Below are positions 1 through 7,952 of a DNA stretch of 64,000 nt, one piece after another. Numbering within the stretch: position 1 is the first letter of the stretch; every line of letters begins with the position of its first letter. This DNA is from Terrimicrobium sacchariphilum. Its GTDB lineage: Bacteria; Verrucomicrobiota; Verrucomicrobiia; Chthoniobacterales; Terrimicrobiaceae. Under the pieces are notes generated by a model. The model was not told where the DNA came from, made no database searches, and worked only from the letters and a program-made list of their open reading frames with translations. Location: contig NZ_BDCO01000002.1 of NCBI RefSeq assembly GCF_001613545.1, positions 2,542,001 to 2,606,000 of the forward strand. The letters are read 5' to 3'. The position numbers and the translations under genes were made by a program.

Positions 1-1521
1 CCGATAGGTCTCGCGGTCGAGCGTGTAGCCTGCCTTTTCCAGATCGGCGAAGATTTCCTCCAGGTCGTCCCAGAGGCGGCGGGGCAGGAAATACTCGTCG
101 TGGAGCTTGGTGCTGAATCGCTTGAGTGAGCGCTTCGGCGGGTTTTCCAGCAGATGGGAGGCGAGGCAGGACCAGAGCAAAGCGACGGCGGAGGACCATT
201 CCGGTTTCGGCAGCGCCTCGATGGCCCGGAATTCGATGAGTCCGAGCATGCCGGAGGGAAAGGCCGTGTTCCAGAACTTGTCGAGGCTGATCTCGCTGCG
301 GTGCGAGTTACCGGTCACGTCGATCTGGATGTGGCGCAGCGTTTCGTTGATGAGGCTGCGGTGATCGCCCTCGGACAGCGTCTCGATGAAGGTATACGCC
401 ATGTCGATGTCGTAGAGATCGCGGGCGGATTCATCCGGGCGAGGGGCCTGGGATGATGCGCCGACATAGCAGCCGGTGAAAAGGTACGCGAGCGACGGGT
501 GGTGCTGCCAGTAGCGGAGCACGTTTGCGAGCCAGAGGGGCCGGGTAAAAAACGGATGATCCTCCAGGCTCGGGCCACCCCAGAGCAGGTGGTTTCCCCC
601 GCCGCTGCCCTGTGGGTGATCCCAAGGGCTTTCCTTCCACGTCCGCATGCCGGCACGGTGCCCGGAGGCAAAGAGCTCCTCCATCCACTCGGCATAGGCC
701 TGCCAGGATTCGCAGGGCGGGAGGTTGATCTCCAGCACGCCAGGGTCGGCGGCCAGGCCGAGGACGGACCATTTGCCCTCTTCATCCTGCGGCGTGTAGC
801 CGTGAAACTCCAGGTCGGCGACGCCTCGCGATTTGGCGGCGCGCTCGGTGGCGCCAAGCAAATTGAGAAAGGCGTTTTGCAACAGCGGCGGAACGAAGAT
901 CGAGATCGTGCCGCCCTGGCGGTCGATGCACAGGACGCGACGCGGGAGGCCCTCCGGCATAAGGTGCAGGGGCAGGCGCAATCCTGCGGGGCCCTCGGCG
1001 GTGGAGAGCTTGCGGTCGCCCTTCGGCAGAGGCCAGCGGGCGGAGCGCCAGATGGAGCCGTCGTGATCGAGAGGCATGACGAGCACCTCGATCCCGCTGC
1101 CATTCGGGTCGGTGAATCCGATCCAATGCGAGGGCACGCCGAGTTCTTTGGCCAGGGCGTCGGCGAAATCCTGGAGGCTGGACGGCGTGAGGGCTTTGCC
1201 GCGTTTGGGCAAGCTAAAGACGGGCGAGCCATCGCGGTTGGAGATCAGCCGTACGACCCAGCGCGGGTTGGTCTCACCGGGATACAGTTTGCCGGGGCAG
1301 TAGAACCGGGCGGCTCCGGCACAACGATCCTTCATCAGCTCGTCGGCAAATCGCTTCGCATAGCTGAGCTTCGTGGGCCCTACGGCGGAGTAGCTCCACT
1401 CGGGGCCCTGCGGGTCGTTGGGAATGAATGTCGGCTCACCGCCAATGGTGAATCGGATTCCATGATCGGCCAGCGTCTTTTCGGCGCGGGCCGCAGCTTC
1501 GTTCATCCAGGGGGAGATCAT
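1..1521 (-). CDS. DUF2126 protein (circularly permuted glutamine-synthetase-like ligase), partial
   Basis: This frame is open from an ATG at 1521 to the window edge, giving 507 codons, so the C-terminus is missing. Near the N-terminus it carries FTIGGEPTF (residues 24-32), then VGPTK (47-51) and PGKLYPGE (76-83), followed by NPRWVV; these are characteristic of DUF2126/COG4196. Comparative genomics predicted this family to be a circularly permuted glutamine-synthetase-fold amidoligase in a peptide-synthesis or tagging system. In many Proteobacteria the domain is the C-terminal part of a protein of about 1100 residues that begins with a transglutaminase domain. Here it has its own start, and ATGA overlaps the stop of the upstream transglutaminase gene. 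Family assignment is firm; the enzymatic activity and substrate are predictions. Confidence 0.88.
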   Translation of the reverse strand, partial: MISPWMNEAAARAEKTLADHGIRFTIGGEPTFIPNDPQGPEWSYSAVGPTKLSYAKRFADELMKDRCAGAARFYCPGKLYPGETNPRWVVRLISNRDGSPVFSLPKRGKALTPSSLQDFADALAKELGVPSHWIGFTDPNGSGIEVLVMPLDHDGSIWRSARWPLPKGDRKLSTAEGPAGLRLPLHLMPEGLPRRVLCIDRQGGTISIFVPPLLQNAFLNLLGATERAAKSRGVADLEFHGYTPQDEEGKWSVLGLAADPGVLEINLPPCESWQAYAEWMEELFASGHRAGMRTWKESPWDHPQGSGGGNHLLWGGPSLEDHPFFTRPLWLANVLRYWQHHPSLAYLFTGCYVGASSQAPRPDESARDLYDIDMAYTFIETLSEGDHRSLINETLRHIQIDVTGNSHRSEISLDKFWNTAFPSGMLGLIEFRAIEALPKPEWSSAVALLWSCLASHLLENPPKRSLKRFSTKLHDEYFLPRRLWDDLEEIFADLEKAGYTLDRETYR

Positions 1522-2372
1522 TTGCGGCGGATGCTGAGGTTGGTGGTCAAAGTGCTATTGATAGTCTTCTTGCCGTAATAATGGCCGTGTACGGGGGCGA
1601 TATGAGCAGGAGTGAGGCCAACCGCAGTGGCGATGAAGTGGTGACCGCAAAAAATTCCGTTTGTCGGATCGATGCCGACCCAGCCCGCGCCCGGCAGGTA
1701 GGTTTCCACCCAGGCGTGAAGGGCATTTTCAGCGCGGCGGTCTTCCTCGGGGAGTTCCTCCTCCCAACTGAACCCGCTGACCAGTCTCGCCGCGAGGCCG
1801 TGGTGGCGCAGCACCTCGACCGCGAGTACGGCGTAGTCGCGGCAGGAGCCTTTCATCAGGGCGAGGGTTTGTTCTGGTGAGTAGGCTTCGCCTTCGTCCC
1901 GGCGCTCGTACTCGATGTTTTCATGCAGCCAGGAGTTCAAGCCGACGAGCCAGTCCACGGTTGGAATTTCCTTCGTCGGACGATCCAGGGCTGCCGGGAT
2001 GGGGCCGAGCGGCTGCCGGGGTGTGATGTAGGCGGAAAGTACGGATGCCTCCTCCTGCGTGTAGGTGAACGGAACGTTGAGCGCGTGAGAATCGAGCAGG
2101 AAGTGGAACGGATTCTTCTCTTCCAATCGGAGATCGAGCTCGAGCTTGTAGCTCAGGTGATCCAGCTCCTTGGGATAAAAACAATAGGCGACGAGGTTGT
2201 CGAAAATGTCCTGCCGGTACTGGACATCGGTGCCCTCGTTGGTCGTGATCTTGGACCGGTCCGTCCTTACGGCAAACCCATTCCTCGGCAACAGCCGGAC
2301 GAGGTGAGGGGAGAAACTGGCAGTGTCTTCATACTGATACGTCGCCTCATAGCGTATCTCGATCTCGATCAT
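1518..2372 (-). CDS. transglutaminase-like cysteine peptidase family protein (284 aa)
   Basis: An N-terminal beta-rich domain (residues 1-105) of the type found in bacterial transglutaminase-like proteins precedes the core. The catalytic triad is visible as Cys177 (GSCRDYA), His219 (HAWVE) and Asp235 (GIDPTNG). It matches the N-terminal half of the long transglutaminase-DUF2126 proteins, which here is a separate gene. Its ATG overlaps the stop of the upstream transglutaminase by four bases, and its own stop overlaps the DUF2126 start, so all are probably translationally coupled. No signal peptide is seen, so the protein is probably cytoplasmic. In this context it more likely cleaves or transfers amide-linked peptides than crosslinks proteins; that role is inferred. 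Confidence 0.9.
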   Translation of the reverse strand: MIEIEIRYEATYQYEDTASFSPHLVRLLPRNGFAVRTDRSKITTNEGTDVQYRQDIFDNLVAYCFYPKELDHLSYKLELDLRLEEKNPFHFLLDSHALNVPFTYTQEEASVLSAYITPRQPLGPIPAALDRPTKEIPTVDWLVGLNSWLHENIEYERRDEGEAYSPEQTLALMKGSCRDYAVLAVEVLRHHGLAARLVSGFSWEEELPEEDRRAENALHAWVETYLPGAGWVGIDPTNGIFCGHHFIATAVGLTPAHIAPVHGHYYGKKTINSTLTTNLSIRRK

Positions 2373-3244
2373 TTTTCACTGAGCCTCCTCATGGTGACTT
2401 TTACCTTCATTTGTTGTGTCCCTGACGCCTTGAAGGTGCCCCGTACGGGGGCGGCGTCCTCAAAATCTCTTCCGTACGCCATCGTGACATGACGCACTCC
2501 GCACCATTGGTTGTTAGTGGGATCGAGTGCGATCCACTTCATGCCGGGCGTCATCGCCTCCACCCATGCGTGAGTGGCGATGGAACCGACCAGCGCAGTC
2601 GATCCGTCTTCGCTCTTCGGCGGGTCGGACTCGATGTAGCCGCAGACATACCGGGCGGGGATGCCAGCAGTGCGTAGCACGCTGAGCATGATGTGGGAAA
2701 AATCCTGGCAGACTCCGGCTTTCTGTTTCCAGACGGTGTGCAGCGGCGTCGAGTTGTCCGTACTGCCAGAGCGATACTCAAACTTCTCGTAGATGGCCTT
2801 GTTCAGGTCCTCCAAGCCGTCTCCAAGCGGCAGGTCGGCGGGGAAAAACTTGCCGGCCCATTCCATCGCCGGCCCGCCCGTCGGTACGGCTGCTGTGGGC
2901 TGGAGGTAGTCGAAAAGGTCGGTGAGCTTGGACGTAAAGATCTGGCGGGCCTCGGCTACGCTGACGCCGAGAGCCGCTTCGGAATGAGCCACCTCCGAGG
3001 TACGGATCGTGGAACGATGAACGATCGACAGCCGCTCATGACGGAGTGTCATCGAGTAGAATGTCACATGGTTCCCGAAATAATCGACGTAACTCGATAC
3101 CTTTGCGTCTGGAAGGAATTGTATGGAATGATCGACGACCTCCTGTCCCGCAAGAGAGGGAGGAGTGAGGCGGGCCTCGATATATGCCTCGCTGGCCGCG
3201 CGCCCGTAGCGGTAGTCGGTGCGATGGGTGATCTCAAACAGCAT
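2369..3244 (-). CDS. transglutaminase-like cysteine peptidase family protein (291 aa)
   Basis: This is a second transglutaminase-fold protein with the same layout as its downstream neighbour: a beta-rich N-terminal domain, then a core with Cys179 (GVCQDFSH), His225 (THAWVEA) and Asp241 (ALDPTNN). The GVCQDFSH signature and the C-terminal NQWCGVRHV segment are typical of COG1305 members found beside ATP-grasp/Alpha-E genes. The start ATG at 3244 lies inside the end of the ATP-grasp gene (11-base overlap, different frame) and the stop forms ATGA with the next gene. There is no signal peptide. Having two intact triads side by side suggests two distinct substrates or steps, which is inferred. Confidence 0.9.
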   Translation of the reverse strand: MLFEITHRTDYRYGRAASEAYIEARLTPPSLAGQEVVDHSIQFLPDAKVSSYVDYFGNHVTFYSMTLRHERLSIVHRSTIRTSEVAHSEAALGVSVAEARQIFTSKLTDLFDYLQPTAAVPTGGPAMEWAGKFFPADLPLGDGLEDLNKAIYEKFEYRSGSTDNSTPLHTVWKQKAGVCQDFSHIMLSVLRTAGIPARYVCGYIESDPPKSEDGSTALVGSIATHAWVEAMTPGMKWIALDPTNNQWCGVRHVTMAYGRDFEDAAPVRGTFKASGTQQMKVKVTMRRLSEK

Positions 3245-5768
3245 GGCTAAACAGCGTAGGTTGAGACTCCGGGTTCATCTGAATCTGGTGATTCAGGAAA
3301 CCATCCGAGATCAGGTGGTGAAATTCGAGCGTCTTGTCGAGAAACTCCTCCTGCTTGTCCAGCAGGGCATTCTTTGCGTCAAGATCGTTCTCCGCCTCAC
3401 GGGCCAGGGCTTCCCAGTCGGTATGGCGGATGTTTTGTATGAGCTGCTCCATTGCGATGACGGTGCGGCTTGTGGCCGGTGAGACCTCATCGCGCAGGCG
3501 TGCCACGCAGGCTTCCAGACATCGCGTGACCGAGCGAGGGGCGACCGGATTGTTCCATAGCAGTTCCAGAACGGGAGCAGCCTCGATACGCATCTGAAAG
3601 ACACGCCGGTAAATATCCCGGCTGTTGAGCAGGCGCAGGAAGGCCGACAGTCGGATTTCAGTCTCATGATCTGCCGCCACCTTTGTGGGACGGCGTACGA
3701 TCGGGCGCATGATGGAGCGAATGGCGTTGCCGGTGATGATGGCCCGCTCGAGGTATTGACCGATCTCGCAGAACGCCCAGCCGCCATCCGCCAGCATGGT
3801 GGCCTGGGCGGTGCCAAAGAACTCCGGCGTCGAGCGGGTGACGAGTTCACAGCATTTGCGGGTGCTCGTGGCCAGATCCTCGTCCGTCTGCCGGGGACGA
3901 TAGCGAATGCGCTGAAAGCGATTGCGCAGCGCGCTGATCACGCTCCACGCCTCGATGCTGACGCACTCCAGCACGGACTCCGCATTGCTAACTGCGCGCA
4001 GGACGGCCCGGACGACGGAATCCGGTTCGTCGAGGTCGAGCGTGAGGCGATACCGGCCGGCAGGGCTGGAGATGTTGCGTCGCGAAACGGTCCCTGGGTT
4101 TTCCAGTGGTGGGAGGATGCGGTTCCATACCGGGCGATAAAGCGTGCGCTCGGTGGAGTTGAGTTCCTCGAGTTCCAGCGATTCGATCACGCCGATCATC
4201 ACGGCGAGGCTGTTGGCGCGCTCCAGGTAGCGGCCCACCCAGTAAAACGACTCCGCTACGCGGCTGGTGACGCTTTGCGGCGGCATGGTCGTTTCTCGGA
4301 CCGGGGCTCGGCTTTCCGGAGGCTCGATGAAATCGGGATGCGAGAGCACCCATGTGTCCTTGCTGCCGCCGCCGAGCTCGTTGGCAGTGAAGGGCGTGTC
4401 CTCCGTGCTCACGCGCGTGAGTGCGCCGGGGAAGACATCGTACTCGCCATCCGGCTTGCGCAGGGCAAACAGGATGTGGTCCTGGCGCCGCTCGACTTTG
4501 CGTCCGTCGTGATACGTAACCGTCAGGGCATCGCAATCCTGCGGTTGGGCGACATAAGCACCGGGATTTTGCAGGATGGCTTTGCGTATGGCCTCGGTCT
4601 CTGACCGGGACGGGGCCTGGCCATTGCCTCCGTAGAAGATCTTTTCCCCGCTGAGGCCGCGGATCGTGTAGTCCTCGATCTCCGAGAGCACGTGCTCCCG
4701 CTGGTCGATATCGCCCATCCAGAAGGTTGAGAGTCCACGCAGGATGGGATTTTCGTTGAGATAGTACCGAATGATCGCCGGGGCGAGGGGAAGCAGAGCT
4801 CGATCGTCAGCCAGTTGGGAACCAATGCCATTGACCACGGCGACGCTGCCCTGGCGGATACACTGTACGAGTCCCGGAACGCCGAGGAGCGAATCGCGCC
4901 GGAACGCCATGGGATCGAGCCACTGGTCCGAAATGCGGCTGTAGATGACCTCGACCTTTTCCAGGCCCGAGACCGTCTTGATATACACGGCGTCGTCGAG
5001 GACAAGCAGGTCGCTGCCTTGCACGACCGGGATGCCCATGCGCCGCGCGAGGAAGCAGTGTTCCGAGTACACCGCGCTGCCGGGGCCGGAAGACAGCAAC
5101 ACGACCGTCGGCTCCGGATCGGCAGAAAAGGAACGAAGCATCTCCAGCATGTCGACTGGCGAGTCCGCGATCGGGCGCACATTGAAATCCTGGAATGTCT
5201 GCGGGATCACACGGGCAAGCGCGCGCCTGTTCTGGATCATGTACGAGATACCGGACGCGTTGCTGAAATAGTGATGCTTGATGCCCAGTTCGCCATTGGG
5301 CAGGCGACAAACCGCGGCGCCGGAGATATGCAGGTAGGCATCGCCCGGAGGCTTCAATCCACAGGCGGCGCGCTGGTAAAAGACGCTTCCGAGCACGGGT
5401 TGTACGGGAAGCAGACCACCGCGGAGGATTTCCTTCTTCCCGTAAATGTCCTGAAGGAACAGCTCAAAGGCCTTTAGCCGCTGGCGGAATCCTTCTTCGA
5501 GCGGAGCCCACTCTTCTGGGCGGAAAATCTGGGGCAGCAGGTCGCAAAACCAGGGACGGCGACCCCACGGCCGCTCGCGCGAAATGTCAAAGGTCGCACC
5601 CATCTCACGCATGGTGGCTTCCAGGCGTTCGTCGAGCACCCGGATCTCTCCGCGAGTGTGCTCATCCATCTTTTGAAAGAGAGGACGATACACCTCACGC
5701 AGTTGCCCCGAGTCTCCCTGGATCTCGTGCCAATGCGTGAAAGGATTCTTGGCACCAACACTTTGCAC
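3234..5768 (-). CDS. circularly permuted ATP-grasp / Alpha-E domain fusion protein (844 aa)
   Basis: Residues about 75-480 match the circularly permuted ATP-grasp family (COG2308; RRPWFCDLLPQIF, LGSVFYQRAACG, VVQGSDLLVLDD, ALLPLAPAIIRYY, LGGGSKDTWVLS). Residues about 499-835 match the helical Alpha-E domain (DUF403), beginning SVTSRVAESFYWVGRYLERA. These are often two adjacent genes; here they are one polypeptide. Family knowledge predicts ATP-dependent formation of peptide or amide bonds. The start is GTG at 5768, the first possible start after an in-frame TAG, with no clear Shine-Dalgarno. The gene heads the coupled operon with two transglutaminases and DUF2126 and is divergent from rplM. 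No accompanying proteasome-like NTN peptidase of the predicted system lies within view. Confidence 0.9.
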   Translation of the reverse strand: MQSVGAKNPFTHWHEIQGDSGQLREVYRPLFQKMDEHTRGEIRVLDERLEATMREMGATFDISRERPWGRRPWFCDLLPQIFRPEEWAPLEEGFRQRLKAFELFLQDIYGKKEILRGGLLPVQPVLGSVFYQRAACGLKPPGDAYLHISGAAVCRLPNGELGIKHHYFSNASGISYMIQNRRALARVIPQTFQDFNVRPIADSPVDMLEMLRSFSADPEPTVVLLSSGPGSAVYSEHCFLARRMGIPVVQGSDLLVLDDAVYIKTVSGLEKVEVIYSRISDQWLDPMAFRRDSLLGVPGLVQCIRQGSVAVVNGIGSQLADDRALLPLAPAIIRYYLNENPILRGLSTFWMGDIDQREHVLSEIEDYTIRGLSGEKIFYGGNGQAPSRSETEAIRKAILQNPGAYVAQPQDCDALTVTYHDGRKVERRQDHILFALRKPDGEYDVFPGALTRVSTEDTPFTANELGGGSKDTWVLSHPDFIEPPESRAPVRETTMPPQSVTSRVAESFYWVGRYLERANSLAVMIGVIESLELEELNSTERTLYRPVWNRILPPLENPGTVSRRNISSPAGRYRLTLDLDEPDSVVRAVLRAVSNAESVLECVSIEAWSVISALRNRFQRIRYRPRQTDEDLATSTRKCCELVTRSTPEFFGTAQATMLADGGWAFCEIGQYLERAIITGNAIRSIMRPIVRRPTKVAADHETEIRLSAFLRLLNSRDIYRRVFQMRIEAAPVLELLWNNPVAPRSVTRCLEACVARLRDEVSPATSRTVIAMEQLIQNIRHTDWEALAREAENDLDAKNALLDKQEEFLDKTLEFHHLISDGFLNHQIQMNPESQPTLFSHAV

Positions 5769-5828
5769 GGCGGTGAAGGCTTGGCCCTACGCTTTTTCCG
5801 GTCAAGGAAATATGAAGATTCTTTGCAT

Positions 5829-5857
5829 TTGACAGAAGAGGCAACCTTGGGCATGCT
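5829..5857 (+). promoter_or_regulatory. candidate sigma70-type promoter of rplM-rpsI
   Basis: A perfect TTGACA (5829-5834) is followed after 17 bases by CATGCT (5852-5857), which keeps the A2, T3 and T6 positions of a -10 element. Transcription would begin about 16 bases before the rplM ATG. The -10 is poor, so this is only a candidate. Confidence 0.35.
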
Positions 5858-5879
5858 CCCCGATTCTCTTAAGTACCAA

Positions 5880-6302
5880 ATGAAGACATTTTCTGCAAAA
5901 GCGAGCGAGGTCCAGCGCGATTGGTGGATCATCGACGCTGCTGACCAGCATCTCGGCCATGTGGCCGTGAAGGCCGCCAACCTTTTGCGCGGCAAGGGCA
6001 AAGCTATTTTCACCCCGCATGTTGATACGGGTGATTTCGTCGTCGTCATCAACGCCGAAAAGGTTCGCATCGGCGGCAAAAAAGACGTGCAGAAGACCTA
6101 CATGAGCTTCTCCGGTTACGTCGGCGGTCACAAGTCCGAGACCTTCGCCGCTCGCCGTGAGCGCCATCCTGAGCTTCTCGTCGAGCGCGCTGTCCGCGGT
6201 ATGATTCCTCATAACCGCCTCGGCAGCAGCGTCTATCGTAAGCTGAAAGTTTACAGCGGCTCCGAGCATCCTCACGCCGCCCAGAATCCGAAAACCGCCT
6301 GA
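5880..6302 (+). CDS. rplM: 50S ribosomal protein L13
   Basis: This is an assembly protein of the large ribosomal subunit. It is a 140-residue protein, the usual length, with RDWWIIDAADQHLGHVA near the N-terminus, the GDFVVVINAEKVRIGGKK strand, and VRGMIPHNRLG followed by LKVYSGSEHPHAAQ at the C-terminus. The frame is open further upstream, but the start at 5880 gives the expected N-terminus (MKTFSAK) and avoids running into the divergent ATP-grasp gene. It is followed two bases later by rpsI, the conserved rplM-rpsI pair, and a terminator follows rpsI. Confidence 0.98.
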   Translation: MKTFSAKASEVQRDWWIIDAADQHLGHVAVKAANLLRGKGKAIFTPHVDTGDFVVVINAEKVRIGGKKDVQKTYMSFSGYVGGHKSETFAARRERHPELLVERAVRGMIPHNRLGSSVYRKLKVYSGSEHPHAAQNPKTA

Positions 6303-6304
6303 TC

Positions 6305-6691
6305 ATGTCCGACATCACCGCAACCGGCCGCCGCAAAACCTCCATCGCCCAGCTTCGCATTCGTCAAGGCACGGGCGCCTTCAAGGTCAACGGAAAGGAT
6401 TTCACCGACTACTTCCCGAGCCTTTCGATGCAGAATATCATTCTGCGTCCTCTGGAGATCGCCAACGCCGTTCACGGCTTTGATCTCGAGGCCAAGACCT
6501 CGGGTGGTGGCATTGTCGGCCAGGCTGGCGCTCTGCGCCTCGCCATCAGCCGTGCTCTGCTCCAGACCGACGAGAACCTCCGCGGCCCGCTCCGCGAAGA
6601 GGGCATGCTGACCCGCGATCCTCGCATGAAGGAGCGCAAAAAATCTGGCCAGCCCGGCGCCCGCAAGCGCTTCCAGTTCTCCAAGCGTTAA
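6305..6691 (+). CDS. rpsI: 30S ribosomal protein S9
   Basis: A small-subunit ribosomal protein of 128 residues with the family hallmarks: TGRRKTSIAQLRI at the N-terminus, GGGIVGQAGALRLAISRAL in the core, and the basic RDPRMKERKKSGQPGARK tail ending in SKR, whose last residues reach the P-site tRNA. It starts two bases after the rplM stop and is coupled to it. A strong intrinsic terminator lies 26 bases beyond the stop. Confidence 0.98.
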   Translation: MSDITATGRRKTSIAQLRIRQGTGAFKVNGKDFTDYFPSLSMQNIILRPLEIANAVHGFDLEAKTSGGGIVGQAGALRLAISRALLQTDENLRGPLREEGMLTRDPRMKERKKSGQPGARKRFQFSKR

Positions 6692-6717
6692 TCCGCGAGG
6701 TTACCAAAGAAATTCAC

Positions 6718-6751
6718 GAGCCGTGGTTCTCCGAGCCACGGCTCTTTTTTT
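6718..6751 (+). terminator. intrinsic terminator of rplM-rpsI
   Basis: A nine-base-pair G+C-rich stem (GAGCCGTGG at 6718-6726 with CCACGGCTC at 6736-6744) with a nine-base loop is followed directly by seven T residues (6745-6751). Confidence 0.92.
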
Positions 6752-6816
6752 GCCGCGAAAAGGGCAGAATCTGATTGCGATCTTTCCGGATTTATTGTTC
6801 TTTTATCGGCTCTCCT

Positions 6817-6891
6817 GCCGACGTAGCACAGTGGTAGTGCAATCGATTCGTAATCGATAGGTCACGAGTTCGAATCTCGTCGTCGGCTCCA
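6817..6891 (+). tRNA. tRNA-Thr (anticodon CGT)
   Basis: A full cloverleaf can be drawn: acceptor GCCGACG (6817-6823) with CGTCGGC (6881-6887), D stem GCAC/GTGC, anticodon stem ATCGA/TCGAT around the loop TTCGTAA with anticodon CGT at 6849-6851 (reads ACG), and T arm ACGAG/CTCGT with TTCGAAT. The discriminator is T and CCA is encoded (6889-6891). The rplM-rpsI terminator lies upstream, so the tRNA is probably transcribed separately. Confidence 0.95.
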
Positions 6892-7022
6892 CCTTCCACC
6901 TTGAGGAAGGTGTCTTCTTTGGCAGGACTTGCGAAGCTGCGTCCTTGGCCGGTACTTCAGAGCCATTACCGAATCGCCTGAAGGGCAATCGATGAAATGA
7001 GGCTTTCGCGCACGATCCGGGC

Positions 7023-7054
7023 AAAAAAAAGAGGAGAGACCCGAAGGTCTCTCC
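7023..7054 (-). terminator. intrinsic terminator of the beta-barrel protein gene
   Basis: Read on the minus strand, a nine-base-pair stem (GGAGAGACC at 7054-7046 with GGTCTCTCC at 7041-7033) closes a four-base loop and is followed by a run of eight T (plus-strand A at 7023-7030). It sits about 30 bases past the stop of the 7088-7624 gene. Confidence 0.9.
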
Positions 7055-7087
7055 CCAAAACTAGGAGAACTAACAATTACGAGTCTC

Positions 7088-7624
7088 TTAGAACGAGAAA
7101 CGCAGACCGATGCGGGTCAGGCTGGAGTTGAGGCTGTTGTTGCCGTAGAGGTAACGCGAGTCAACGAAGGTGCCGATGTTGCGAGTAATGCGGTACTCGA
7201 TGCCGCCGCCAACGTTGCCGTTGCCCTGGCCGAAATGCTTGCCCCAGGTCGCGCCACCGCCGACGAGGGCGTAAGGAGCGAGGCGAAGGCTCTCGATCGG
7301 GTAGCGGAGGATCAGGTTGCCCTGAAGGCTGTCGAAGGCGCCGTGGTTGCCGGAGCCGACTCCACCACCGACGGTGTTGTCAACGCCGATACCGATGTAG
7401 CGGGTGATGAAGTAGTTCAATCCAAGATTGCCGCCGATCCCGTTCGCATTGTGACCGTTGTAACGGCCGAGCATTGCTGCGAAGCTGGCGTCGATCTGGA
7501 ATTCACCGGCGCGGAAGAGATCTTCCTGCACAGGAGCGATTACGACTTTTTTGCTATCCGTTCCAGCGAAGGCGGCCGAGGCCGTGATGATCGCGAGAGC
7601 GAGGGTGGAGAGGATTTTCTTCAT
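7088..7624 (-). CDS. outer-membrane beta-barrel protein (178 aa)
   Basis: A Sec signal peptide (residues about 1-20, MKKILSTLALAIITASAAFA) precedes alternating hydrophobic and polar strands rich in Gly, Tyr and aromatic residues. The protein ends LTRIGLRFSF, and a terminal Phe is the usual outer-membrane insertion signal. The size fits a small eight-stranded OmpA/OmpX-like barrel. No specific family can be named. The gene is monocistronic, with its own terminator. It is probably a structural or adhesion porin-like protein, but function is unknown. Confidence 0.8.
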   Translation of the reverse strand: MKKILSTLALAIITASAAFAGTDSKKVVIAPVQEDLFRAGEFQIDASFAAMLGRYNGHNANGIGGNLGLNYFITRYIGIGVDNTVGGGVGSGNHGAFDSLQGNLILRYPIESLRLAPYALVGGGATWGKHFGQGNGNVGGGIEYRITRNIGTFVDSRYLYGNNSLNSSLTRIGLRFSF

Positions 7625-7952
7625 TTTTGGTTTGTTGGTACCATCCTTTACTCTGGAGAGAGGGATGATCCCTGCCTTCTACCTAAGTATGGGCGGTATT
7701 AACAATCCAATTCGTGCGTGATTTTATTAAAAATTCGCTTATTGAGAACGACTTGCAGAAACGAGCCGGTCGGTAGGGGCCGGAATTTCCATTTTGCGGA
7801 AATTACTTAACGACATGAAGTAATGGCTGGGTCGCCATTTTCGGATCAAGGGCGGAAAGACGGGCCGGGCCCTACGGTCGGGCCGGAACCCGCGAAATCC
7901 TTAGATTTTTACTCCATGGCGCAGTGGCGCTCCTCGAAGTGTTTGCTTAGAC
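7625..7952. other. intergenic region between two minus-strand exported-protein genes
   Basis: No credible gene is seen in these 328 bases. The region must hold the promoter of the beta-barrel gene and the 3' end of the PEP-CTERM transcript. Two short inverted repeats are visible: AATTTCC (7784-7790) with GGAAATT (7798-7804), and ATTACTT (7802-7808) with AAGTAAT (7818-7824). They share three bases, so the two hairpins would be mutually exclusive. No T-run terminator was found. Confidence 0.5.

Noticed and set aside
499..1578. A 359-codon open frame on the plus strand
   Set aside because: It is antisense to the DUF2126 and transglutaminase genes, has no recognisable motif and reflects the G+C-rich third positions of the real genes.
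6803..7024. A 73-codon frame on the minus strand
   Set aside because: It runs antisense through tRNA-Thr; the TTRFELVTYRLR-type peptide is a familiar translation artefact of tRNA genes.
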